Assembly: GCA_913061475.1 (NCBI GenBank)
Contig: CAJXUN010000014.1
Coordinates: 1-64,000, forward strand
Direction: 5' to 3'
DNA from: an uncultured Colwellia sp.
Lineage (GTDB): Bacteria; Pseudomonadota; Gammaproteobacteria; Enterobacterales; Alteromonadaceae
DNA length: 64,000 nt
Of this stretch, positions 27,943 through 35,615 are shown piece by piece (within the stretch, counting starts at the first letter, position 1; each line of letters opens with the position of its first letter). The notes under the pieces were generated by a model. The model made no database searches. It was not told where the DNA came from and was given only the letters and a program-made list of their open reading frames with translations. Made by a program: the position numbers and the translations under genes.

Positions 27943-28881
27943 CTATTCAACCGGAGAAATAAAGCCCTCAGGTTTCAGCGTTAATACGGAGCATGATACT
28001 TCACTTAAAATTGACTCTGCAGTATTACCGATAAAATAACCAGGAATACCCGTGCGGCAAACAGTACCCATAACAATTAGGTCAATATCGTTTTCTTTAA
28101 CATATTGTGGTATTTTTTCTTGCGCTGATCCTTCCAAAAGTTTAGTGATTGGTGGTTTTTGAATAAATAATGTTTTTGCGATAATTTTATCCATATGTTT
28201 TTCTCGGTCTTGTTGTTTTTTCATCACAATTTCAAGGCGCTCAATTTCAGAGCTATAACCCCAACCCTTCAAGTAATCGTCACCAGGAAGTTGCCATGCG
28301 TGTATAATATGTAATTCAGCATTCTCTAGCTCTGCCAAATTAGCTGCACGATTCAGAATGCTCTCGTTAAGCTTATGTCCTGCCGCTGTTGGCGCGTAAA
28401 CGTCGATAGCGGCTACTATACGCTTTATAGGTTTGTCATCATTTGCACCAATAGTTAATACCGGACACGGACACTTCCTCATTAAATGCACTGTGGTACT
28501 GCCAAAAAATCTTTTTCTAGCATGGCTATTGGCCTTCGCTGCCAATATAACCAGATCGTAGTTTTCTTGCTGTACTTTTTTAATGACCTCGATGAAGGGT
28601 AAACCAATAGCATTAAATGCATCAACAGAAGGGAAGTCATCTTGAAACGACACAACAGACTTACTCAATGAAGCTTGCTGTTCTTGAAATAGGTTAGCCA
28701 TCAGCTCTTGTGGTGGTAAAAGAGTGATCCATGCTAATTGCTCTTTAGGAAGCTCTTCAGCAACGCTAAAAAATGTCACATGCGATTGTTGCTCTTTAGC
28801 TATTCTGACTGATTGAGCAACAACAGAAGCTTGAATTGCATTTGCGGGTGTTACGACTAATATTTTTTTGAAGTAAACCAT
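27943..28881 (-). CDS. Tandem universal stress protein (UspE-like)
   Basis: 312 aa with two Usp domains: residues 1-145, beginning KKILVVTPA and ending in CPVLTIG, and 155-305, beginning KRIVAAIDVYAP and ending VSCSVLTLKPEG. The second domain has the ATP-binding pattern IVMGTVCRTGIPGYFIGNTAE (G-x2-G-x9-G-N). Tandem Usps of this kind include E. coli UspE. The gene's upstream region carries the LysR-type promoter module described below, so it is probably part of the stress regulon of the nearby NhaR-like regulator. Confidence 0.88.
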   Translation of the reverse strand: MVYFKKILVVTPANAIQASVVAQSVRIAKEQQSHVTFFSVAEELPKEQLAWITLLPPQELMANLFQEQQASLSKSVVSFQDDFPSVDAFNAIGLPFIEVIKKVQQENYDLVILAAKANSHARKRFFGSTTVHLMRKCPCPVLTIGANDDKPIKRIVAAIDVYAPTAAGHKLNESILNRAANLAELENAELHIIHAWQLPGDDYLKGWGYSSEIERLEIVMKKQQDREKHMDKIIAKTLFIQKPPITKLLEGSAQEKIPQYVKENDIDLIVMGTVCRTGIPGYFIGNTAESILSEVSCSVLTLKPEGFISPVE

Positions 28882-29021
28882 TATTATTTCCTATTAATTA
28901 AAAACGATTTGATGCAATTCCTACTGCCTCTACAAAGACAAAAGTGTGAATAAGAAATAGATATTTCATCAAAAAAATTTGCATTTAAATCATGAAATGA
29001 AGTTATACCGAACCTAAATTG

Positions 29022-29071
29022 ACAATAAAAGTCGTATATAGCTTTCTAATCGTCAGCTTTAAGTTGATAAG
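29022..29071 (-). promoter_or_regulatory. LysR-type promoter module upstream of usp
   Basis: On the minus strand it reads TTATCAACTT (29070-29061), a degraded second half-site, and 30 bases from the start of the first half-site the 19-nt TATATACGACTTTTATTGT (29040-29022). The module upstream of the nhaA remnant (32871-32920) has the same two blocks at exactly the same spacing. The 489-base gap between usp and psiE holds nothing else that I can identify. Confidence 0.6.
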
Positions 29072-29370
29072 GGGGCTTGTGAGGTGCAATAAATTAAGTT
29101 CTCACGATATTGGGCTTTATGTGCCGAACAACGCCAGGGAAATTTATTATTGAGTTCGTTAATGGAATATAAAACTGCAGATGGTTAAAGGTAAGCAATT
29201 ATAAATTTGGGATTAGCGTTGTGATATGAAATTATACTTAAGGCCTACTTGCCTAAATTATTGGCTGAACGCAGTCGGCTAACATAACAAAAAGTGCATG
29301 AAAGCCAACTTATAGAGATTTATTTGATTGTTTTCAAAGCTATTTCACAAGCTGTTTTTTCAAGGTAAGT

Positions 29371-29814
29371 CTACAGTGTTTTTTTTCCTAGTAAGTAATA
29401 AGTAATGCCTAGGGCTAAGACAACAAAACCAACGGCAAATATATGCATAGGTATAACTTCATTGAAGTCGATAATGATAATTTTTCTTGCCATGGCCATT
29501 AAGGCTGTTGCAACAACGAGCTTTAAAGGAATTACATCTGTTCGTAAATACAAAACGATATTTTGAAATATTTCTATTGCAATTAAAACGGCTAAAAACG
29601 CGGCAAATGTTTTGAAAATATCTGATAGCATTAACAGCATAAATGGCGGCTCTAAGAGCTGTCGATAGAATACATAAATAACATCAGCCACTCCCCAAAA
29701 GATAACTGCTACCATGAGCACCGCTAATATTCGTATGGCGATTTTTATAGCTTTATGTAAAAAAGAAATCAAAGGGTCATTGTGTTGTGATGGTAGTTCA
29801 TCATGTTGATTCAT
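29371..29814 (-). CDS. PsiE-family inner-membrane protein
   Basis: 147 aa with four TM segments (around 24-46, 60-82, 90-112, 118-140). The segment SDIFKTFAAFLAVLIAIEIF followed by NIVLYLR and the IPLKLVVATALMAMARKIII segment match the phosphate-starvation-inducible PsiE family, whose function is unknown. It lies between usp and sulP, all on the minus strand but with wide gaps. Confidence 0.75.
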   Translation of the reverse strand: MNQHDELPSQHNDPLISFLHKAIKIAIRILAVLMVAVIFWGVADVIYVFYRQLLEPPFMLLMLSDIFKTFAAFLAVLIAIEIFQNIVLYLRTDVIPLKLVVATALMAMARKIIIIDFNEVIPMHIFAVGFVVLALGITYYLLGKKTL

Positions 29815-30093
29815 TTAAGTCCTTAAGGTATGCGTAGTTAATGTTATATAATGGCAAATATGAATAGATTTCAGTAATGTTAGATTTCAAATGCTTGATT
29901 AGCAATATTCCCCCACAACTGGCAAACACTAGACACATGTAATTTTTATGAGCACTTATGCTCTTTGATAGCTGTTCGTCTCCTGCAATTATTAGAATGA
30001 ATCACGGCTTTAAACTCAGCTGATGTTTGCTAGCTGATTATTCACCTAGCCCTGATGTTATTATCTATAAATGCGCCGAGCCACTGTGCCGTA

Positions 30094-31743
30094 TTACTTT
30101 GCTAAAACGTAATCAAGCGCTGCTTGCAGGGCTTCTTCTCTTGATGCGTAATTTTTATCATTGGCTAATGAAGCTAAAATACTGAACTTTTCTAATTGTT
30201 GTCGAGTTTTGGTATTTGGGCATAATAATAACACTTCACAATCGGCATCGAGTGCATCTTTTATCGCATTTTCTAATGCAAGACCTACGGTAACATCGAG
30301 CATAGGAACATCAGTTAAATCTAAAATCATCACTTGATAATCACAAATACTAGTGTGCTGGCGTGAAATTGCTTTTGAGACGCTAAAAATCATTGGGCCA
30401 GACAAGTAGAAAAATAAAACTTTGCCATTTGCTTGGTCTAATATGGCTCGTTCACTGTCAGTCAGAGGAACATCATTTTCATCGGCGTCACTAATGGCTT
30501 TAACTTTACGTGCCTGCTCGCGGCTAAGTTGCTCAATGATGATGATATTAGAAATAAACACCCCCAAACCAACCGCAACAATTAAGTCAACAAAGACAGT
30601 AAGCAGCATAACGCCATACATGATGACCATACCTTGAACACTGACTTTGTGAGCGCGCTGTATAAAACTCCAATCTAAAATGTTAAAGCCAACGTAGACC
30701 GCTATACCTGCTAATACTGCCATTGGAATGGGCTCTGTTAGCCCACCCGCAACCAATACGACTAGTGCAAGAACAAGTGCACGTACAATACCTGAAACCG
30801 GTGACCTTGCTCCGACTTGTATATTTGTCACGGTTCCCATGGTGGCACCAGCGCCCGGTAAAGCGCCAAAAAATCCAGAAATCATATTCGCAATACCCTG
30901 ACCACGTAACTCTTTATCTGAGTCATGCTCTTTACGTGTTAGGGAATCGCCAATAACAGCGGTGAGTAAGGTGTCTATACAACCCAGTGTACCCAGTACT
31001 AATGCGTCAATGACCATAGTAGTAAACATTTCAGTGTTAAAATGGGGTATGACTAAAGAGGGCAGCCCTGCGGGAATCTCTCCGATACGACGTATGCTGT
31101 CAGTATCAAATAAAATGACGGATAATAATGTTATTGCGACTAATGCAACTAATTGCGCAGGAACATATTTACGATATTGTTTCGGGAAATAAAATAGTAC
31201 GGCTAAAGTGAGTAAACCTAAAAATAACTCACCAAGCTCTACATTTGCTAGGATACTTGGCAGTTCTGATAATGTTCCCACAACGCCTCCCGGTGGCGCT
31301 GAGTGTCCCAATAACGGAGATAATTGTAATATAATTAGAATAACGCCAATACCAGACATAAAGCCTGAAATGACACTATATGGCATTAGCGTGATATATT
31401 TTCCTAGTTTGAGTGTACCTAACACTATTTGAAAGGCGCCTGCCATTATCACTACAGTAAATGACATTGCCATGCCCGTTTCGGGGTATTTTGCCATCAT
31501 GCTGGTTAATATAGCCGTCATAATCACGGTCATTGGGCCGGTTGGTTCTGAGATCAGGGTGGTTGAGCCGCCAAATATTGCGGCAAAAAAGCCAACCATG
31601 ATTGCGCCCCAAAGACCCGCTTCAGCACCAGCGCCAGATGCAACACCAAAAGCAAGCGCTAAGGGTAATGAAATAATAGCGGTGGTAACACCGCCAAAGA
31701 TATCACCTTTTAAATTAATATTTTCAAAACGATTTAAAAACAT
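30094..31743 (-). CDS. SulP-family anion transporter with STAS domain
   Basis: 549 aa: about 12 to 14 TM segments and a C-terminal cytoplasmic STAS domain (around 445-549; DLTDVPMLDVTVGLAL is the STAS core). The conserved N-terminal LKGDIFGGVTTAIISLPLAL matches SulP proteins that carry bicarbonate, sulfate or related anions. The neighbours (usp, psiE, NhaR-like regulator) suggest a pH- or ion-stress role, but the substrate cannot be read. Confidence 0.9.
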   Translation of the reverse strand: MFLNRFENINLKGDIFGGVTTAIISLPLALAFGVASGAGAEAGLWGAIMVGFFAAIFGGSTTLISEPTGPMTVIMTAILTSMMAKYPETGMAMSFTVVIMAGAFQIVLGTLKLGKYITLMPYSVISGFMSGIGVILIILQLSPLLGHSAPPGGVVGTLSELPSILANVELGELFLGLLTLAVLFYFPKQYRKYVPAQLVALVAITLLSVILFDTDSIRRIGEIPAGLPSLVIPHFNTEMFTTMVIDALVLGTLGCIDTLLTAVIGDSLTRKEHDSDKELRGQGIANMISGFFGALPGAGATMGTVTNIQVGARSPVSGIVRALVLALVVLVAGGLTEPIPMAVLAGIAVYVGFNILDWSFIQRAHKVSVQGMVIMYGVMLLTVFVDLIVAVGLGVFISNIIIIEQLSREQARKVKAISDADENDVPLTDSERAILDQANGKVLFFYLSGPMIFSVSKAISRQHTSICDYQVMILDLTDVPMLDVTVGLALENAIKDALDADCEVLLLCPNTKTRQQLEKFSILASLANDKNYASREEALQAALDYVLAK

Positions 31744-31915
31744 AAATTAAACCAGCCAGCAAAAAAAGTAGCGCAATGTTAACAAATGTTTTCTTAAAAG
31801 AGTACATCCATAGCGTTAAGTAAGTGAGGTTTACCTTTTTTAAACTATATCATTACAAGGCAAGAAGTTTTTTCTGCATATAAATATTCGAGCATTGCAG
31901 ATCTAGGGCTTACAT

Positions 31916-32818
31916 TTATACCTGCTCAAAAAGCTTTTTACCTGCATCTAATAGGTGATGTACCGCAGGATGTTTTACTTTTCGTTCAGGTGAAATTAAA
32001 TAAAAATGTTCAGTAATATCTGTCGTTCTGCCAATTAACTCAACACCAAACTGTTCAATGACATGTGTGTCTATTATGGTGGGAGCACAGAATACGCCAT
32101 AACCCGCTTGACCAAAATATTTAGCTAACACTGAGTCGTCGAACTCGCCAATGATAATAGGTGAAATACCCAGCTGATCGAACCATGAATTAACACTTAA
32201 ATGTTGATTTGAACCTTCACCTGCCGTAAAAAAAGGTCTGTTATCTAAAGATTTAGGGAAATCGTCCTGCAGTTTTATCGCTAAGTCTTTATGGGCAAAA
32301 AAACTCAACCCACATTTACCTACTATGTGACTATAAGCTTTTAACGGCGACCCTATAGGCAGCGGTGTATCACTTAGCACAGCGTCTAACTTATTTGTCG
32401 CTAGCTCGCCTAGTAAAATGTCTAAGCTGGTTTCTTTACAGACCAATTTAATTGAGTCATCCATAGTATAAATTGCTTTTAGAAAGTTAAATGAAAACAC
32501 CTTCGCGATGACATCAGTGACACCAATTGAAAAACGAAAGGCAAAATCCGTTGAATGATTTTTAAGAGAGTGCAGCAACTCATCTCCCAAGCTAAATATT
32601 TCTTGGGCATAACTTAGCGTTATATGCCCCATATCATTTAAGACTAAGCGCTTACCTTTTCTTTCAAAGAGACTGTAACCTAATTGATCCTCTAACAAGC
32701 TTAATTGAGCACTTAATGTTTGCGGTGTTATATGCATAACGTTTGATGCTTTAGCAATGCTGCCATGTGTCGCAATGGCGTGAAAGTACTGTAAATGATG
32801 GTAGTTAAGCTTTGCCAT
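31916..32818 (-). CDS. nhaR: LysR-family regulator, NhaR type
   Basis: 300 aa. The N-terminal wHTH (residues 1-62) has LNYHHLQYFHAIATHGSIAKA and TPQTLSAQLSLLEDQLG; the TPQT recognition-helix motif and the downstream LFERKGKRL are characteristic of NhaR. The effector domain keeps GEFDDSVLAKYFG and FCAPT, also NhaR-like. E. coli NhaR activates nhaA in response to sodium. The divergent gene here is a wrecked nhaA, so the regulator has outlived its usual target and probably serves usp and the downstream genes. A perfect inverted repeat sits 53 bases upstream of its start. Confidence 0.82.
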   Translation of the reverse strand: MAKLNYHHLQYFHAIATHGSIAKASNVMHITPQTLSAQLSLLEDQLGYSLFERKGKRLVLNDMGHITLSYAQEIFSLGDELLHSLKNHSTDFAFRFSIGVTDVIAKVFSFNFLKAIYTMDDSIKLVCKETSLDILLGELATNKLDAVLSDTPLPIGSPLKAYSHIVGKCGLSFFAHKDLAIKLQDDFPKSLDNRPFFTAGEGSNQHLSVNSWFDQLGISPIIIGEFDDSVLAKYFGQAGYGVFCAPTIIDTHVIEQFGVELIGRTTDITEHFYLISPERKVKHPAVHHLLDAGKKLFEQV

Positions 32819-32870
32819 AGTTATGTCCTAACGTAATTTTTTAACATTATTTTATCTCAGTAGAATAATT

Positions 32871-32893
32871 ATTATCAACTTTAAGTTGATAAT
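32871..32893. promoter_or_regulatory. Perfect LysR-type inverted repeat (operator)
   Basis: ATTATCAACTT and its exact reverse complement are separated by a single T, with the T-N11-A character of LysR boxes. It lies in the divergent region between the NhaR-like gene and the nhaA remnant, where NhaR-type activators bind. Confidence 0.75.
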
Positions 32894-32901
32894 ATTGCAA
32901 G

Positions 32902-32920
32902 TATATACGACTTTTATTGT
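32902..32920 (+). promoter_or_regulatory. 19-nt promoter element shared with usp
   Basis: TATATACGACTTTTATTGT is an exact 19-nt match to the reverse complement of 29022-29040. It starts 30 bases after the start of the TTATC half-site, as in the usp copy. It may hold promoter elements or a second activator contact site. Confidence 0.6.
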
Positions 32921-32968
32921 TATTGTCGTTTGGCTATAAATAGGTTAACTTATTTAAAGAATACAGCT

Positions 32969-33155
32969 ATGGCAGAAAAAAAATTTGCAAGAATGGAAGC
33001 GATTTATTCAAACAGATGCTAGCTCAGGTATTTTTGAAGAGTAAGGACTTGCCTATCAAAAGCAAGTCTAATTTGGCGTATTAGTTGGCTCGTTAGTTTC
33101 AGCGATAGTAGGTGCCTATTTACTTCGAAAACCATCAAATAAATTAATCACTAAC
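32969..33155 (+). pseudogene. nhaA: nhaA remnant (Na+/H+ antiporter), deleted and frameshifted
   Basis: About 60 codons remain of a ~390-aa antiporter. The ATG at 32969 starts MAEK. Removing one A from the eight-A run at 32976-32983 gives MAEKNLQEWKRFIQTDASSG, which matches the NhaA N-terminus (E. coli RFFSSDASGGI). Directly after it comes FEE-stop-GLAYQKQV-stop-FGVLVGSLVSAIVGAYLLRK, matching the NhaA C-terminus (E. coli KLGILVGSISSAVIGYSWLR). So the middle ~330 codons are deleted, with one frameshift and two stops. Its position next to a NhaR-type regulator supports the identification. Confidence 0.78.
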
Positions 33156-33168
33156 CAAGGAAAAAACA

Positions 33169-33630
33169 ATGAAAAAATTATTGCGTCAAATGCTTAAGTT
33201 AACCGTTGTCGGTCTAATACTAACACCAGCAGTAGTACTGGCAGACTTTAAGTCAGACATCATTGCCTCTTGCACGGCATATCAGCAAGGTTATGACAAA
33301 AAAGAGATAAATGCCTGTAAGCTATATATTGATGGATTTATTGACTCATCTTTACTAACAGAAGATGCCGCAATACAAACCCAAGCAATGATAGCGAGCA
33401 AGCCACGAGAACAAAGTGCCTTCTTAATGCGTGCCTATAGAACCCGTGTTAATGACCCCGCTTTTTTAAGTAACCATAAAGAATATCAATTTTGTATTCC
33501 TCGTGAATACGACCGAAAAGTTGTTGCATCCGGTATTGCTAAGTCGATGAATATAAAACTATTAGCAGATAAGCCACTAAAAGAAGTGCTGCTTGAAACC
33601 TTGATCGCAGACTACCCTTGTTCACAGTGA
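33169..33630 (+). CDS. Secreted Rap1a/Tai-like protein
   Basis: 153 aa with a signal peptide (basic start, hydrophobic core, cleavage near VLA-DF). The mature part has four cysteines in the order CTAYQQGY, ACKLYIDGF, FCIPREYD and a final YPC, which is the pattern of the Rap1a/Tai family (immunity proteins of type VI effectors and many unlinked homologues). No effector or T6SS gene is nearby, so an immunity role is not implied. AAGG precedes the ATG. It lies directly downstream of the nhaA remnant and probably uses its promoter. Confidence 0.65.
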   Translation: MKKLLRQMLKLTVVGLILTPAVVLADFKSDIIASCTAYQQGYDKKEINACKLYIDGFIDSSLLTEDAAIQTQAMIASKPREQSAFLMRAYRTRVNDPAFLSNHKEYQFCIPREYDRKVVASGIAKSMNIKLLADKPLKEVLLETLIADYPCSQ

Positions 33631-33664
33631 AGATAAATTTTAATTTTTATGTTTTTAATAATTA

Positions 33665-33699
33665 ATACCAAACGGATTAGCTAATCGTTCGATTGGTAT
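33665..33699. repeat. Palindromic intergenic element
   Basis: ATACCAA and TTGGTAT arms with an inner GATTA / TAATC inverted repeat. It has no T-run, so it is not a clear terminator. It lies directly before the ribosome site of the HPF-like gene and may be a small dispersed palindrome or an mRNA structure. Confidence 0.4.
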
Positions 33700-33710
33700 A
33701 AGAGGTGTTT

Positions 33711-34076
33711 ATGGAATTAACTATTACTGATTTAAATACAGGTCTTTCTAATGAAAACTTATTGCGTATCCAACAAAAAACACGTCGCATGTTCGATAAG
33801 CTTTGTCATAGAGTTAATAGAATTAAAGTTACAATAGATGATATTAATGGACCCAAGGGTGGTAAAGATAAGCACTGCCGTGTTGTAATTCATGCTATAG
33901 GTATGCCTGACGTTGTTATTACTGATAATCAAACCTCAGTGATGTCGGCGGTAAATACATCGTTATCAAGAGCAAAAATAACACTACTTAGAAAAGTTAA
34001 GCGTAAGCAGAAAAACACGCCTGTTTGGGCAGAAAAGCCTCTGGATGCAGAACTACAAAAGTATATGGATTTATAA
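33711..34076 (+). CDS. HPF/RaiA-like ribosome-associated factor
   Basis: 121 aa from the ATG at 33711, which has AGAGG upstream. The segments VTIDDINGPKGGKDKHCRV and NTSLSRAKITLLRKVKRK resemble the S30EA/sigma-54-modulation fold (HPF, YfiA) and include the basic helix that binds 16S rRNA. Such proteins silence ribosomes under stress. It is a stand-alone paralogue within the stress island rather than the rpoN-linked hpf. Confidence 0.75.
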   Translation: MELTITDLNTGLSNENLLRIQQKTRRMFDKLCHRVNRIKVTIDDINGPKGGKDKHCRVVIHAIGMPDVVITDNQTSVMSAVNTSLSRAKITLLRKVKRKQKNTPVWAEKPLDAELQKYMDL

Positions 34077-34155
34077 CCCACTAAGTTTTTAATTCTGCGC
34101 GCTAACAGCTTGTTACTGCGCAGTTAATGTATACTATATTTTGGAGTGTTCAGTT

Positions 34156-34791
34156 ATGTTTGCTATCTATACACCTAATGGAAGGACATTTTCGGGAACA
34201 CTTGAAGGACTTCGACAAATAGAAAAGTCGAATAGGGTGAATGTAGCTAATAAACATCAATTTCTAGATGACCTCCAAGAAGCCACCGGGAAAAAGTATC
34301 AGGTCACAACTACCTCGGTAAATGCTTATAAAAAAGCGATTAAAAAACAAGATGAAATAGCTCCTATTCATCATGCCTATCAAATAATGACATCTCCTGT
34401 GGAAGTGCTTCGAGGTGATAATGTTTTAGCAGTCGCTATCGATAAATTGAAAAACTTCTCCTACCAAGTATTCCCTGTTGTCGACAGCAGGGGGCAACTC
34501 ATGGGTACACTATCAAGACAACATATTTATGAGTATATTTTAAGAAACAAAACTGTTTACCATGAAAAAAATAAACACAAAACTCTGGCTGAGCTATTTT
34601 TAAATGAAAAGTCAAAAGCATATTCAGCTGAGCCCGTTACCGACATTAGACGTATTGCCGCATTATTTATCGAAAATAAACTTAACAGTATTTGTATTAT
34701 TGAAAGTACCGGTAAAATCGTTGGAATTGTTTCAAGAACTGACATCGTGAATGCTACCATTAAAGAGCCGCCATTATCTTTATGGTGCTAA
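34156..34791 (+). CDS. CBS-domain pair protein
   Basis: 211 aa from the ATG at 34156, with GGAG nine bases upstream. An N-terminal ~75-residue basic region of unknown type is followed by two CBS motifs: IMTSPVEVLRGDN ... FPVVDSRGQLMGTLSR, and AEPVTDIRRIAALFI ... ICIIESTGKIVGIVSRTDI. CBS pairs bind adenosine nucleotides. Its place next to the HPF-like gene suggests an energy- or stress-sensing role, which is inference. Confidence 0.82.
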   Translation: MFAIYTPNGRTFSGTLEGLRQIEKSNRVNVANKHQFLDDLQEATGKKYQVTTTSVNAYKKAIKKQDEIAPIHHAYQIMTSPVEVLRGDNVLAVAIDKLKNFSYQVFPVVDSRGQLMGTLSRQHIYEYILRNKTVYHEKNKHKTLAELFLNEKSKAYSAEPVTDIRRIAALFIENKLNSICIIESTGKIVGIVSRTDIVNATIKEPPLSLWC

Positions 34792-34875
34792 TTTGCGAAT
34801 GACTCAATAGTTAACTCGTTGAAGTAAAGGTTTTTTGATAGGACTTTATTACGGTAACTTACGTCATTTCAGCAA

Positions 34876-34925
34876 TTTTATATGCTACTTGGTTATCTAA
34901 TAAAGATTTAAGCGGTTTTCTAAAA
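34876..34925 (+). repeat. 50-nt hairpin repeat, copy 2
   Basis: 41 of 50 bases match the element at 27514-27563, including the TTATCTAATA loop and the AAGCGG / TTTCTAAAA end. It stands about 85 bases behind the CBS gene, where it may act as a terminator. The rest of the 406-base gap before blaI holds only the BlaI operators. Confidence 0.6.
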
Positions 34926-35111
34926 CACCACACAGTAAAATTTATAACACTTCCCCTCGTAAAATATCCATTAGTCATTCGACACAGATTCAATAATAAA
35001 ACTTACAATTTTATCTTTAAATTTCAATGCCTTTAGCTAAATATATTAACGCTTGGAAAACCTTGTTTAAACATTCACTTCATACGTAGTACATGTTGTC
35101 TTTTCGTAAAA

Positions 35112-35174
35112 ACTAATTAATTAGTTGATAGATAAAAAATTGCACGCTATAGTATTTAAAACTAATTCATTAGT
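35112..35174. promoter_or_regulatory. Two BlaI-type operators
   Basis: Two near-identical palindromes: ACTAATTAATTAGT (35112-35125, perfect) and ACTAATTCATTAGT (35161-35174, one central mismatch), with centres 49 bases apart. Both lie in the promoter region directly before the BlaI gene. Their symmetry and placement point to autorepression by BlaI. Confidence 0.75.
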
Positions 35175-35197
35175 AGATAAATAAAAAGGTGTAAATA

Positions 35198-35593
35198 ATG
35201 GCTCGAAGTAAATCTAATCAATTAACCGATGGTGAACAAAGTATTATGGAAGTGCTGTGGAAAAATGGTCAAGCGTCAGTGCGCGAGATCACCGACGCCT
35301 TATCAATTGAAAAACAAACCGCATACACCACAGTGCAAACCTTATGTAAAATTTTAGCTGAGAAAGGCTATGCTGACTTTCGAAAAGAGGGAAAAGCGTT
35401 TATTTATGTGCCCAAAATAACCCAAAAAGAAGCGCGTCAAAGCGCGCTAACCTCAATGCTCAATAAATTTTTTGGCGGTTCTCCTAAAGTATTAGCGCAG
35501 CACTTAATGCAAGAAACCGATATTGATATTGATGATTTAGAAGCGTTGCAACGTCAAATTGACGAAAGCCAGATTGATGAAAGTAAAGACTAA
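35198..35593 (+). CDS. BlaI/MecI/CopY-family repressor
   Basis: 131 aa. The winged helix (around 8-80; LTDGEQSIMEVLWKNG, TAYTTVQTLCKILAEKG) is followed by the dimerisation region and an Asp/Glu-rich tail. Members repress promoters until cleaved by a partner M56 protease. The partner gene follows 22 bases downstream. No beta-lactamase gene is near, so the regulon is not clearly beta-lactam related. Confidence 0.9.
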   Translation: MARSKSNQLTDGEQSIMEVLWKNGQASVREITDALSIEKQTAYTTVQTLCKILAEKGYADFRKEGKAFIYVPKITQKEARQSALTSMLNKFFGGSPKVLAQHLMQETDIDIDDLEALQRQIDESQIDESKD

Positions 35594-35615
35594 GCAATAA
35601 TTCGGGGGCAAGGCT

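Noticed and set aside
30422..31750. Several plus-strand frames opposite the SulP gene
   Set aside because: Antisense to a well-conserved transporter; no ribosome sites or family likeness.
33169..33630. Type VI immunity gene
   Set aside because: The fold pattern fits Rap1a/Tai, but there is no effector or secretion gene nearby, and the promoter context points to stress regulation.
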